NCBI GenBank assembly: GCA_033002965.1
Contig: JAURVB010003376.1
Span: 34,469-98,468, forward strand
Reading direction: 5' to 3'
Length of the DNA: 64,000 bases
From: Piper betle
Lineage: Eukaryota; Streptophyta; Magnoliopsida; Piperales; Piperaceae
Each line of letters opens with the position of its first letter. Positions within the stretch are counted from its first letter, which is position 1. The translations under genes and the position numbers were made by a program. Shown here piece by piece: positions 36,920 through 48,804 of this stretch. The notes under the pieces are model-generated. The model had not been told where the DNA came from. It was given only the letters and a program-made list of their open reading frames with translations, and did no database searches.

Positions 36920-37465
36920 CTAGAAGCTTTTAGGCAACTTAGTTGAAGACAACATACTCCTAACCCTCTCAAAGATGGTCCTGTTCATTCTTTCAGCCAC
37001 TCCATTATGTTGAAGAGTATAAGGAACCGTCTTCTCATGCATAATCCCATGCTTGCTACAATATTCATCAAACTCAACAGAACAATATTCACCACCATTA
37101 TCACTTCTAAGAAATTTCAAGAGCTTACCGGTTTCTCTTTCAACCAATACATGAAAATTCTTAAAGATGCCAAAAACATCACTTTTATTTTTCATGCCAT
37201 AAGCCCACACCTTCCTAGAAGTATCATAAATAAAAGTGACAAAATAAATAGAACCGCCAAGAGATTTTACCTCCATAGGCCCACACACATCAGAGTGTAC
37301 CAACTCAAAAACTTCTGACTTCCTTGTACTTGTGCTTGCAAAGGATATCCTACGTTGTTTCCTGACCAAACAATAGTCACAAGGTCTAATTGTGATGTCC
37401 TTGACCTTGGGAAAGAGATTTAACTTCTTCAAAGTCTTTAGTCCCTTCTCACTCATGTGTCCCAA
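36920..37465 (-). pseudogene. Copia 3 pre-integrase and integrase core
   Basis: Contains GHMSEKGL, the zinc-binding CDYCLVRKQRRISF motif, and the catalytic stretches LVHSDVCGP, FLRSDNGGEY and HNGVAERMNRTIFER, i.e. the D, D, E residues of a retroviral-type integrase. It is separated from the gag-protease segment by one in-frame TGA and from the next pol segment by a TAG. Confidence 0.9.
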
Positions 37466-38527
37466 TCAATGGTGCCACAAATCAGCAGTGGAATCAAATG
37501 AGGAGATATTAACCTCCCCTCGAACCAGACTCGCCTCAGTTTTGTACAAACTACAACACTTCTTCCTTTTAGCAATAACAAGAGAACCTTTCACAAGTTT
37601 CCACACACCTTGTGCAAATTGTGAACCAAATCCTTTAACATCAAGCACTCCGGTTGACAACAAACTCATCCTTAAATCTGGAATATGTCTGACATTTTTA
37701 AGCACCAATCTGTAACCTGTGTTTGTTACTATATGCACATCTCCAAGTCTCACAATTTTGGAAGTATCACTATTTCCCATCTTCACTATTCCCAAATCTG
37801 AAGATTCATAGGTAGTAAAGAAATTTCTGCTTGGAGTTGCCTGAAATGATGCTCCTGAGTCAACTACCCAACTAGCATCACAATCGGCCATCAAACAATC
37901 ATTCCCACAATCAGAAAGAATCACCATGTCATCATGCACAACATTAGTGTTTGTTTCTCCTTGATCCTTGTTGTCTTTATTTTTCAAGTCTTTCTTGAAC
38001 TTCCAACAATCCTTCTTCATATGACCTGTCTTGTCACAATAATAACTCTTCAAGTGCTTCTTGGATTTAGACCTTCCTCGACTTTTGTCCTTTCTGTCTG
38101 TGTCTCTATTTCTCAATCTACCTCTTGCCTCTTCTGACACTAATACATGAGACCCTGAAGTTGGTAGAGATTTTCTTCTCACCTCTTCATTCAGTAAATT
38201 GCTTGTTACCATGTTCATTGTGAGTTTTCCATCCGAAGCAGCATTGCTCAAAGATATCACCAATGTTTCCCAACTCTCTGAGAAAGTGTTGAGGAGCAGG
38301 ATAGCTTGCCATTCCTCATCTGGAGTCATCTTCATCCTAGTAAGTTGAGTAATAATACTCTTCATCTCATTGAGGTGCTCACTTATGTCAGTTCCATCCT
38401 TATGCCTCAAATTCACCAATTTCTTTATCAAAAGGGTCTTATTGCCAACAGTATTCCTCTCATAAACTTCTTGGAGTTTATCCCATATTACTTTTGAGGA
38501 CGTCAATTCAGAAACATGATGATACAC
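37466..38527 (-). pseudogene. Copia 3 gag and protease segment
   Basis: A 353-residue open segment. The gag domain (IWDKLQEVYERNT, LVNLRHKDGTDISEHL) leads to a nucleocapsid knuckle reading YYCDKTGHMKKDCWKF, whose first zinc-binding Cys is replaced. The aspartic protease motif WVVDSGASFQATP follows, then a pre-integrase start. It ends at a TGA replacing an Arg codon before LGHMSEK. Confidence 0.88.
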
Positions 38528-38853
38528 AACTTAATCTACCCATTGTCTCAAACAGGCCATAGCCTTCCTATCTAATTTATTCCAAGTCTTTTTCAGCCAC
38601 CTCTGCCGGTTGTTGACCAGTGATAGGTTCATATAAATCCTTGGAATATAGATGATCAATCATCTTTACTTTCTAATAATGCCAATTACTAGGCCCCTTA
38701 AGCGATATCATCTTAACATACTTCTCATCAGCCATCTTGTTAAAATATAAATCACAGACATACCAACTAGGCTCTTAGAAATTTCGTCGAACACTTGGTG
38801 GGCATCAAATCTCAACAACCAAAACTTGCCAACCTGTTGACTCTGATACCACT

Positions 38854-39389
38854 TGTTGGGATTAACCAAATAAACCAAATGCAAATCCTTTATTTCAACA
38901 CATAAGGATGAAAAATACCAAGCAAATAGAGAGAGACGACATGATAATTTTACGTAGAAAACCCCAAATTTAAGGAAAAAACCACGGGGCAAATGGTAAG
39001 ATCAAATTCACTATATCACAATTTTGATACAAAATATATCTACAGGAGAACAAACTGCTCAATACCAATTTATTTTACTTTTTACAAAATTGGTATAAAG
39101 TGGTAGAAGACAATAAAGGAAAAATATTACAAATTAAGAACTTGGCGAAGTTACCATGGACGATTACAAGCCAATTTTAACAAAGCATTCACCTTTTTTC
39201 AATCCATACAATTTTCTTTCTCCCTTTATAACAGTTTTTCTCCAAAACCCAAAACTACAAAAAACCCTAAAGAAGAAAAGTGTCGTACGTTGCTTTTATC
39301 TTTTTCAACTAACCAAATCTGAAAAATCTTAATTTTTACCCAAAATAGGGTTATAAATTTATATATTTACAAAAAAGGACAACCCAACA
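38854..39389 (-). repeat. Copia 3 right (5') LTR
   Basis: TGTTGGGATTAACC to GACAACCCAACA, directly right of the primer-binding site. Confidence 0.9.
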
Positions 39390-39976
39390 AACCTCTCAAC
39401 AAAAACCTGCATTGGCGATGAGTTGATAACGTGGATCACAATTTGTAATGTTAGGAATGGTTCAGTTGAGGTGACAACATGGACACAATTCATTTATTGT
39501 TTGCATATCATAAATGAAAAAAATAAAATATATTACCTCATTTGTCATTTTTTTTAATTTACTTACTTTTTTTCATCTTTTCAATAGTAGCATAACCTTG
39601 ATATTTTGATTTATACGTATTTTTAAGCCATAAATTTTTTCTCTCCAAAATTCCTCGTAAAACCAGAGCGTTGGTTGACCTTTTTTGCCCCCTTCTACGA
39701 CACTTTTATTTATAATCAAAAGCAGGAAAGCTTTGGTCGTTTGATGGTTTCCCTTATTAATCTCGGACAATTTTTCCAGTTTTCCATACTAGACTTTCGA
39801 TGCATTTCCTGTTTTCCAAACGTTCGATGGTATGAGACTTTCAATGCATTTTGTTGGACCCCAATTATAATCAGAAAGTTGATGGTTTTGCTTACCAAAT
39901 AAAACGTCACTACATTTATGAGTGATTAGCCCATCAACAACACCTTTATGCAGTAGCTTTTCATACAAGTCAATCG

Positions 39977-40078
39977 CCCCCCCCAAAACGTCTCAAAACG
40001 GATGTGGACCCCCCCCAAAACGTCCCAAAACGGATGTGGACCCCCCCCGCCCAAAACGTCCCAAAACGGATGTGGACT
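39977..40078. repeat. C-rich minisatellite, three units
   Basis: A unit of about 33 bp, (C)7-9 followed by AAAACGTCCCAAAACGGATG and TGGA, occurs three times. Copy A has about one and a half units at 21511-21553, and block B has only a remnant. The array lies about 500 bp upstream of the SAUR ATG. Confidence 0.85.
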
Positions 40079-40449
40079 AACCCAACAACTTGCATATATT
40101 TCGCAAAGCAAACAAACCAAGGCATTGCATTAGTTAGTGCTTGACCTTTAGTAACTAGTTGCTCTATAGATTGGGCATATATATCCATTACATAAGCACC
40201 TTGTCATGGACCACGGGCAAAATAAACGAAGGCAAATTAAATTACAACTTACAACAACCTATTTCTCTCAGTGCCGACAAATTTTGCATGCTTAGATTTT
40301 TGCCACGATAAACTGTTCACGCTTAGATTCTAGATTACCATTTCTAAAAAATCTTCCAATTTTTCTGAGAACCCGCTTTCCTAGTTCAGGCCTTTTCTAC
40401 CTTTTCTCCTATGTCTCCTCTCATAATAATTTGCGTTAGACGTTTCGTC

Positions 40450-40457
40450 TATAAAAA
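40450..40457 (+). promoter_or_regulatory. TATA box of SAUR copy C
   Basis: TATAAAAA in the conserved context, 105 bp upstream of the ATG. Confidence 0.65.
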
Positions 40458-40561
40458 CAAAGCTCGAGTCGCTTCTTCAGCACACATGATAGGTAGCTAG
40501 CCAATCTCGTAACTCAACACCATCTTCTCTTCCTTCTACAACTTCTTCTAGTGTATGTCAT

Positions 40562-40810
40562 ATGCCTTGGAAAAAGGAGGGAACGAACACCCCAAAGGGG
40601 CATTTTGTAGTGTATGTTGGAGCTTACAGGAGTAGATACGTTGTGCCCATCTGTTTTCTAAGGCACCCTTTGTTCCAGCAGCTGCTTGAGATATCAGCAG
40701 AAGAATTTGGGTTCAGTAGTCGGGGTGGAATCGTTCTTCCTTGTGATGAGGAAAAATTCAAGCAATTATTTGGCTCGAGCATCCATTATGGTAGATTAAG
40801 GATAGGCTAG
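40562..40810 (+). CDS. SAUR auxin-responsive small protein, copy C, 82 aa
   Basis: Protein identical to copy A; the coding sequences differ by one synonymous base (AGG here, AGA in A). Complete SAUR core, no intron, TATA box 105 bp upstream. Near-identity to A, with B more diverged, indicates that A and C shared sequence recently, by a later duplication or by gene conversion. Confidence 0.92.
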   Translation: MPWKKEGTNTPKGHFVVYVGAYRSRYVVPICFLRHPLFQQLLEISAEEFGFSSRGGIVLPCDEEKFKQLFGSSIHYGRLRIG

Positions 40811-42492
40811 CTGTTTAATATATCTATGGATAACGTTAATATATCCTTCTGTTTTGTTTGGACTAATGTCTATCTTATAAGCGGCTGAAATTGTGTTTCG
40901 TACTTTTGCCCGTAAATTTGTGCTGCTGTGTACAGATATTAACGCTCTGTTTTTCATGGGAAGTGTACTTATGACCCAGCTAATTTCTCTTTACATAAAA
41001 GTAGGATTTTCTGATAATTTCATTAAGAAATGAGGTTTTTAGTCTATGATTATTTTATTTTATACCAACGTCATGACCAATTTGAGATTTCTTAATTCTT
41101 AGTATATCCGCTACAAAAAAATTGGTTTTTTCTCCCCATTTTAAAAAGATGGCATAAAGTCTCCTCCAAGCAAATTTTTATGATGGAGAAAAAAATTCTA
41201 GATTTATTTTTATATTTAGACATTTTTAAAGGTAATTATATATTAACTTTTAAAATTTTATTGACACGAAAAAAACGTAAAGTAAATTCTCTCCACCCTA
41301 CTTTTCTCAGCTTCATTTCTCTTTATGTTTTAAAATTGATGAATCTTTTTTGAAGTAAAGAAAAGTTATAAAATTAATAAATACTCACCTTAAAATTGTT
41401 TCAAATATGGAAAAAAAATTATAACTTTTCTCCAATGGAAATAACGTGGAAAAGACATGGAATAAAACGGAGAGAAAAGTCATTTTTTTAGTGATTTGTT
41501 TGTTTAAATTATACTAGTCAGTTAATTCAAACTAAGCCAAAGTGCCAAATAGATGCATTCAAATTAGATAACAATTGAGTTATCCTTGAACGAAGATCGG
41601 ATGTTTTTATAGTATATAGAAGACACATTTGAAAGTAATTATCATTATAATCAATATGTATATTAAAACATTAAATAATATTAATTTATATACAAAATTA
41701 AATAAATATTTTTATAAATTTAACTAGTTAGAAATATGACACTAGTTTTTTCCTTTTAATTTTTTTTCAAATATCACATCTCTGTCTTTCGAATAAACCC
41801 TAAAAGTGATCAACACAAATGGCCGTACAAAACTTAGGCCCAAAACAGAAGCTAGTCGGGCCCATTCTATGAATCCATGTCTATTCAAACCGTTTACTAC
41901 CACCCGCCACTCTTCTTCTATCTTACGACTCAACGTCGCCGGAAAAGCTCAGGGTCTCGCCGGAGAAGAAGACGATCCCGGCGACGCTCCTCCCATGCTC
42001 TGGAGACACTCTCTTCCTCTTCCCTCGCCATTTCCCACTCCACTATTTCTCAAAGCTTCCACCTTTGCTCCGATCTCTTTGTCCACCGTCGTCTTCCCCT
42101 GATGCTGGCCAGGCCACTCGTCCAGCTGCTGCTTCCTATGCTCCGCATCGCCTTTCTCGCCGTCCTCCTCATTCCCCGGTTCTTCCACTCCCCCATCCCC
42201 GTCACTCTTCTTCTCTTCTTCTGATATGTTCCCAGTCCCGGTCGGTGATGGCGGCGGCCGGGAGCTGTTCACCAACGTGGTGGCGGCGTTTCGGAAGTGG
42301 GACGCGAGGGTGGGGTGCTCTGAGTTCAGGGAGAGGCACCGGGACTGGGGTAGAAATGGGTCGGCGGCACTCCAGGGAGAGGGTGGTGGGCATTGCGAGG
42401 GGTTGAGGATGGTGCAAGTGGGTGTGGTTGGGAAACGGTGGACTCGGATCCCTGACAATTTGGATGGTTTGTATTCGTGTAGGTGTGGGTTG

Positions 42493-42926
42493 TGTTGGAA
42501 ATTTTATCTATATCAAATTATATAGTATAAAATTTTAATTTTCTTCAGATTCAATCATTTTAAACAGTACAAAAATACCTGAATCTATAAAAAAAAGTTG
42601 ATTCTTTTCTTTTTTAAGATTTTGATATTCCAAATTTAATTCTAATTTTTAAAACAAAAACTTTTAAACAATGGGATGCCAAAATGAGAATTACACGTGA
42701 ATTCGGGACCATAACCCCTTATTTATAGTTTTAATTTTCATAATTTTAATTTAACACACGATAAAAAAGAAATTACAAAAATAGTATCTATATATTGAAT
42801 CCTTACATATATTAATGACCTATAAACCTTAACTTTAATAAATTAATTAAATTTAGGTCAACCTTAAAATAACAGCATATAATATAATTTTAGATTCAAG
42901 TATATAGTTAAGTCCATCATCCAACA
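42493..42926 (-). repeat. Copia 4 left (3') LTR
   Basis: TGTTGGAAATTTTATC to CATCCAACA. It aligns with 48168-48620 with many differences, so the insertion is old. Confidence 0.85.
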
Positions 42927-42938
42927 ATCTCTCACTTG

Positions 42939-42980
<42 letters not shown>

Positions 42981-45786
42981 AAATTATATATAACTTTATG
43001 AGTTTTAAAATAACATATATTATTATTACAAAATAACAAAATAACATACACTATTATTACAAAATAACAGCATATTGTCCATTAATTAAATGTTAATATG
43101 CGATCAAAGCAATTTTCATTGTATTTATTATAACTAAATCCATCTATGGTCACATGCATCAACATAATTAAATAAAATAGATCAAGTATAGATGTGTAAC
43201 ATGAAAATTATATATAATTTGATCTAAAACATGCCAATTTTCAACTGGTCTAACTTTATGAGATCACCGAAATAAAGTGAAACAAAACCAAATATTGCAA
43301 TAAAACAAACTCATACTAAGGTAGGATATCATCAAATAATACAACATCTATACGAGCAACATGTTCATGAAAGACCTTGGCGATGAACTTTAGTAACGTC
43401 AATATGCTCTATAGAAACTTTATAACTCTGAATATAATACTGTTGATTGTCACAAACTAATTTAAGTGGTCCTTCAATATTATCAACTATGCATAACTGT
43501 GTGACAAAATTTCGTAACCATATTCCATGATTGGATGCCTCATAACAAACTATGATTCAACTGTCATGGTGGAAGAAGCTATGAGTGTATGCTTTACACT
43601 CCTATAAGAAATAGCTTCTCTAGTAAGCAAATAGACATTCCCATAAGTAGATTGACAACTTTCTTGACATTCAGCAAAATCAAAATCAGGATACCCAATG
43701 ATCTCAAATTGATCTGACTTTTGATATATAAGCATAAAATGTTTTGTTCTCTGAAGATACCTTGTGACTTTATTGGCTGCTTTCCAATGATCCACTCTCA
43801 GATTATTTAAATATCTGCCCAACATTCTAACAATATACATAATATCTGGGCGCGTACATACTTGAGCATACATAAGACTTCCCACTGCTGAAGCATACAG
43901 AATCTTTTACATTTCCTGTCCTTCTATGTCATTTTAGGGCATTGATTGAAACTGAATTTGTCTCCTTTAGAAACAGGTGTATCTCCTGGTTTATAACCTT
44001 CCATGCTATCTCTTAAGCACTTTTTCTATATAAGTCTTTGGTGATAATCTAAATATACATTGAGAGCGATCTCGATTGTATTTAAATTTCTAATACAAAA
44101 GACGCATTTCTAAGATCTTTAATTTCAAATTTCTTTGATAAAAGCCTCTTTGTGTCGTGCAAAAAACTTATATCATTACTTGCAAGCAATATATCATTAA
44201 TATCTAAAACCAGAAAAATATACTTACTCCTACTAAGCATATAATATATACAATCATTAATCACATTCATCTCAAAATCGAACAAGAGAATAACTTAATG
44301 AAATTTGTGATATCATTCGCGAAAAGCCTATTTAAGTCCATAGATGAATTTATTTAATTTGCAAACCATATTCTTTGAATCTCCCCATACAAAATTTTCT
44401 GATTGTACCACATAAATTATTTTATCAATGTCATTATTTAAAAACACAGTCTTTACATCCATCTGATGTAACTCAGGATCAAAATACCATAATTATTTTA
44501 AATGAGTTCTACGATGAAATTGGAGAGAAAGTTTTATTATAATCAATCCCTTCCTTTTGAGTAAAGTCATTTGCAACAAGACAAGTCTTATGTTTTTATA
44601 GATTACCTTTCGAATCCTTTTAGTTTTAAATATCCATTTACAACCAATAGGTTTCACACCATCAGGCAATGGAACAAGATCTCAAACGTCATTATCATTC
44701 ATGGACTTAATCTCTTCATTCATGACATCAATCTACCTTTGAGAATTTGAACTCTTCATGGCCTGATGAAAGTTGATTAGATCTTCTTCCGTAATTCTAA
44801 TGTTATCCTTATGTTATTAAAGAAAGATGATATAATCATTTGAAATTACATTTCTTCCTCTCTTGTGGATCTCTTAAATAACATTTTTTCTTGAGGTTGT
44901 TGAGTTTGCTCTTCAGTTATAACTTGATTAGGGAGATTCTCGACACTGTCTTATAATTCTGGTATTGTTTATTGAACAACATCAAGAATATAAACCTGAT
45001 AAGTATATAGAACAATCATGTGAAGAGAAACAGGTTCTTCTTCAAAGATAAAGTCTTTAACTTCATTTCCCCTTCCAAACTCAACATCCCTAAAGAATCG
45101 GGAATTTTCAGTCTCAAAAAATTACCTTATTGCGAGATCATAAAACTTATACCCTCTAAACCATTCAGAATACCCAATAAAATATCTGCTAACTGTTCTT
45201 GAGTCCAGTTTTCTTTCATTTGAACCAGAAGGCCTTGCCTCAGCTGAACAACCCCAAATATGTAAATGCTGGGTTATTTTCTAGTCCACATTTCATAAGG
45301 GGTTTTAACTATTGCCTTTGTTGGAACTCTATGAAGAAGATATGCTACTGTCTTTAGCGCCTCACCCTAGAGTGAATCAGGTAAAGGAGTATAAACAATC
45401 ATACTTCTCACTCATGTCTTTTAATGTTCGGTTTCATCTCTCAGCAACATCATTCATACTAGGAGTACCTGTCATTGTGTATTATGGGACGGTTTCACAC
45501 TCTTCTAGGAATTTGGTAAATGGTCCTGGATGTTGTACACCCGATCCATTATATCTACTATAGTATTCACCACCACGATCAGATTTAATAGCCTTAATAG
45601 TTTTCTCAACTTGGTTCTCAACTTCAGCCTTATATGCCTTAAACACGTCCAATGCTTGAGACTTCTCATGAATGAGATGAGAATAATTGTCTATGAACGT
45701 AATAAAATATTATTGACTATTCCAAGAAGCCGTAGGAAATGGCTCACAAATATCTGTGTGTATTAGTTCTAAGATGCTTGGAGATC

Positions 45787-46180
45787 TATTGGTACCTAGT
45801 CTCCGTATATTTATTTATTTTTCCTTAATACACTTAGCACAAACTCGAAGATCTCATAAATTAAGAGAATTAAGAATTCCATTTGACATAAGTCGTTCAA
45901 TTCTTTTTAGAAATGTGTCCTAAATGCTTATGCCAGAGTAAAGTAGAATTTTTTTAGTTAATTTTCTTTTCATACCACTTAAACATATTAGTACCTAGTC
46001 TCCGTATATTTATTTATTTTGCCTTAATACACTCACCACAGACTCGAAGATCTCATAAATTAAGAGAATTAAGAATTCCATCTGACATAAGTCATTCAAT
46101 TCTTTTAGAAATGTGTCCTAAACGTTTATGCCAGAGTAAAGTAGAATTTTCATTAGTTAATTTTCTTTTTGTACCACTTA
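45787..46180. repeat. Tandem duplication of about 200 bp inside copia 4
   Basis: The segment starting ACCTAGTCTCCGTATATTTA and running to the GTACCACTTAAAC-type end is present twice, at about 45787-45977 and 45988-46180, with few differences. It duplicates part of the pre-integrase region after insertion. Confidence 0.85.
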
Positions 46181-48167
46181 AACCCACATGTAAAGTTTCA
46201 TTAAAAGATGTAATAATATCAAGTAAATATAGATTATCATAAAAAGACAAGGAACCTATACACACAATATTTGAATTTAGAAAAAGACTAAACTTATAAT
46301 TTCTAAATGAATAGGAGTAATCAGATTTGTGCAATATAGAAATAAAAACCAAATTCTGTCTAAAAGATGGTACTACATGTCTCTTTTAAATTCAAATAAT
46401 ATCATATCTTCAATAATAATCTAAATGTTTATTTTGCTTCAACTACAATTGATTTGACACCACCCACGTATATGAATCTTTCAACATCATTTGACTTTCG
46501 ATAGCTTAGGCAACTCTCCATTGACACACTTATGTAAGTAGTAGCACCTGAATCCAGCCACAAAGTGTGTATTAGTATTAAAGCTAAATTAACCTCAAAA
46601 CAAACAAAATTAAAAAATAGACATTTCTTTACACGCCAAGCGTAATACTTAGAGCATTCATTCTTTATATATCCAAATTACTACAAAAGAAACAACAAAA
46701 AGCTTGATTTTCTTCTTATTTTTGTCCCGACGGTCCTAGCCAAGTGAATACTTTCAGCCTATTCTTGTTTCACCCTTTCGTCTTCTTGTACACAATAAGA
46801 AATGAGCTCATTAAGAGTCCATTTGTCCCCTTGGCAGTTATAACTGACCTTGAATTAACTAAATTGTGTCGAAAGAGAAATTAAAACTAAATGCATGAGC
46901 AAATCCTCGATAGTTTTAACATTAGTGCTTTTAGTTTTAAAGCAATATTTGACATCTCTAAGATGTACTCTCTTATTCTTGTTTTGCATTTAAACTTCAT
47001 TGAAATCAAGTTCAACAAAAACGTACTTGTTTGAGCCTTATCGTTTTTTACAAAACGCTTTTTAATTTCTTTAAAAAACTTAATGGCTGTAGTAACTTTT
47101 TCATACACATCACCCCTAAAGGTCTCTGAAATTCTAAGTTTCATGATCATAAAACTCATCCGATTTGAGCGTTCCCACTCCTCAATTTTCCATTTTTCTT
47201 CAATTGAACTTTTGTTCGTAAGAAAATTATGTTATTTAGTCCTTAATGAAAGGTTAAGATTCATACAGTCGAGAATGATCATCACACACTCTTTCCAATC
47301 CTTAAAATTATCTTTAAGCATTGGACCTGAATTGATGTTGATAGAATTTATAAAAGTAGATTGATTAACTGAATCCATAGAACAAAATAACATACACATA
47401 ATAAGATTAATAATTCAAACAATAATTAATCCAATCAATAGATACCTAACACAACATTAATTTTTAGTCTTTGCACAGAAATATTATTTTGTAAGTGGTA
47501 CTCTCCATGTAATTAAATATAGATAATAAATCCTGTCAAATAATAAACCTTTCTTTAGGCCGATTTATTATTCATATGAAATTTTGGTAATTATCCCATA
47601 TTTATTACCACAACTGAATATATAATTCTGTTAAATATTAACCTTCCTTTGGGCCGATTAATATTCACATGAATCAAATACTCACAACCATCTTAATATT
47701 AAAAAATAAATTAATTTCCACAAAAGTGGGTGCTTTGGTAGCATATTGTAGTCTTTAATAAAATTTTAAAATATTAATTATAACTGAACCATAATTTGAA
47801 TTTAATAATCCCAAATATCACAAAACTGAAAAGGTTATTAAAATATCTTTATTTGGAAATTTATGAAATTATAACCTTTTGTAACTTTATTTTTTTCACG
47901 GGATATTTTACGAAAAGAGAACCTTAATTTGGGAATAAATATCATATATACAAATTTCTTGTATTTTCTTTTAATCATGATTTGTGAAAATAACAATCAC
48001 TCGTATTAAATTTTAGAAACTCCCAATAGGTTGAAGACTATATCAATTTATTCTCTCTTACAAACTAGTATTATTTTGAGATCTTTTTTTCTAAATCTAA
48101 ATCCATAATTAAACACAAATAAAAGTAATCCTCAATGATCTAAAATAAAGTTGGCTTTGATAGCACT

Positions 48168-48620
48168 TGTTGGAAACTTTGTCTTTAACTAAATAATATA
48201 GATGATAAAACCATCACTATAATACCTTAATCTTCTTTAGATTAAATCATCAGGAAATAAAATTGGATAGCGAAAGCATACCTGAATCCATAAAAGAAAA
48301 TTGATTCTTTTTTCTTTAAGATTTTAATTTTCTAAATTCAATACTAGTTTTCAATACCAAAATTTCTCGATGATGGGATACTAGAACAAAAATTACATAT
48401 GAATTTAGGGACCATAACGCCCTATTTATTGCTTTAGTTTTCATAATTTTAATTTAACCCATCATAAAAAAAAATTACAAAAATTGTATCTACACATTGA
48501 ATCCCTACCTATATTAGTGGCTCATAAATTTTAACTTTAACAAATTAATTGAATTTAGGCCAATTTTAAATAACAACATATAATACAATTCTAAATTCAT
48601 GTATATATTTATGTCCAACA
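48168..48620 (-). repeat. Copia 4 right (5') LTR
   Basis: TGTTGGAAACTTTGTC to TATGTCCAACA, followed directly by the second FUT13 segment. Confidence 0.85.
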
Positions 48621-48804
48621 ATAACCAGGCACTTGACTAAATCTACTATTCTTACTGATAAACCGGATGCCTTGTTTGAGACCTCCAAGCCTTCCATCAT
48701 GGTAAAACTTGCTTCTTTCCCCCTTTTTTGATTCTTTCTTGTTTGTTAAATGGTTTGTTTTTGCTTTTTGTTATGGAAAAAACCGGCATTGGTGGTACGT
48801 TGCT

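Larger units (their letters stand above)
34179..39389 (-). mobile_element. Ty1/copia retrotransposon 3, nearly full length
   Basis: A 5.2-kb element on the minus strand with LTRs of 537 and 536 bp (TGTTGGG...CCCAACA), a tRNA-Met primer site (reverse complement of CTCTGATACCAC, 38840-38851) and a purine tract next to the left LTR. The polyprotein reads gag, protease, integrase, reverse transcriptase, RNase H, the Ty1/copia order; features suggest the Tork-like lineage. It is interrupted by a modest number of stops and frameshifts, so it is the least decayed element here. I could not find a clean 5-bp target duplication: the left flank is AAAAT and the right flank AACCT. Confidence 0.93.
42493..48620 (-). 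mobile_element. Ty1/copia retrotransposon 4, heavily decayed
   Basis: A 6.1-kb element on the minus strand. LTRs (42493-42926 and 48168-48620) run TGTTGGAA to CCAACA. The primer site next to the right LTR is degenerate (reverse complement of TTGATAGCAC). Recognisable pieces: gag (47159-46887), pre-integrase with LLWHKRLGHISKR (46352-46092), reverse transcriptase with FLVLDINDILLASND (44285-44082) and RNase H with GSLMYAQVCTRPDI and HTLIASSTM (43885-43550). Most of pol is shattered. A TA microsatellite (about 42939-42973) follows the left LTR. No target duplication is clear. Confidence 0.9.
42102..48710 (+). pseudogene. FUT13: FUT13 exon 1 pseudogene (copy C), split by copia 4
   Basis: Segment 1 (42102-42492) starts MLARPLVQLLLP. 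It shows VVAAFRKWDARVGCSEFRER, then GLRMVQVGVVGKRW, RIPDNLDGLYSCRCGL. Segment 2 (about 48627-48710) resumes with TKSTILTDKPDALFETSK. A 7-bp net gain in a CTT-type run near 42205 shifts the frame after the signal-anchor, a lesion absent from copy B. Copy B's TGA is CGG here. The two copies therefore broke independently after duplication. Confidence 0.83.
39400..48804 (+). repeat. Duplicated block, copy C (SAUR plus FUT13 exon)
   Basis: Begins AAAAACCTGCATTGGCGATGAG, repeats the order of block B, and ends at AAAAAACCGGCATTGGTGG (48780). Without copia 4 it is about 3.3 kb, the same as block B without its insertions. Around the SAUR it is closer to copy A than to copy B. Confidence 0.85.

Noticed and set aside
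28700..38851. tRNA-like CTCTGATACCA motifs
   Set aside because: These are primer-binding sites of copia elements (complementary to initiator tRNA-Met), not tRNA genes; no cloverleaf surrounds them.
40000..40188. Repetitive minus-strand frame (HPFWDVLGG repeats)
   Set aside because: It is the minisatellite translated; no gene context.
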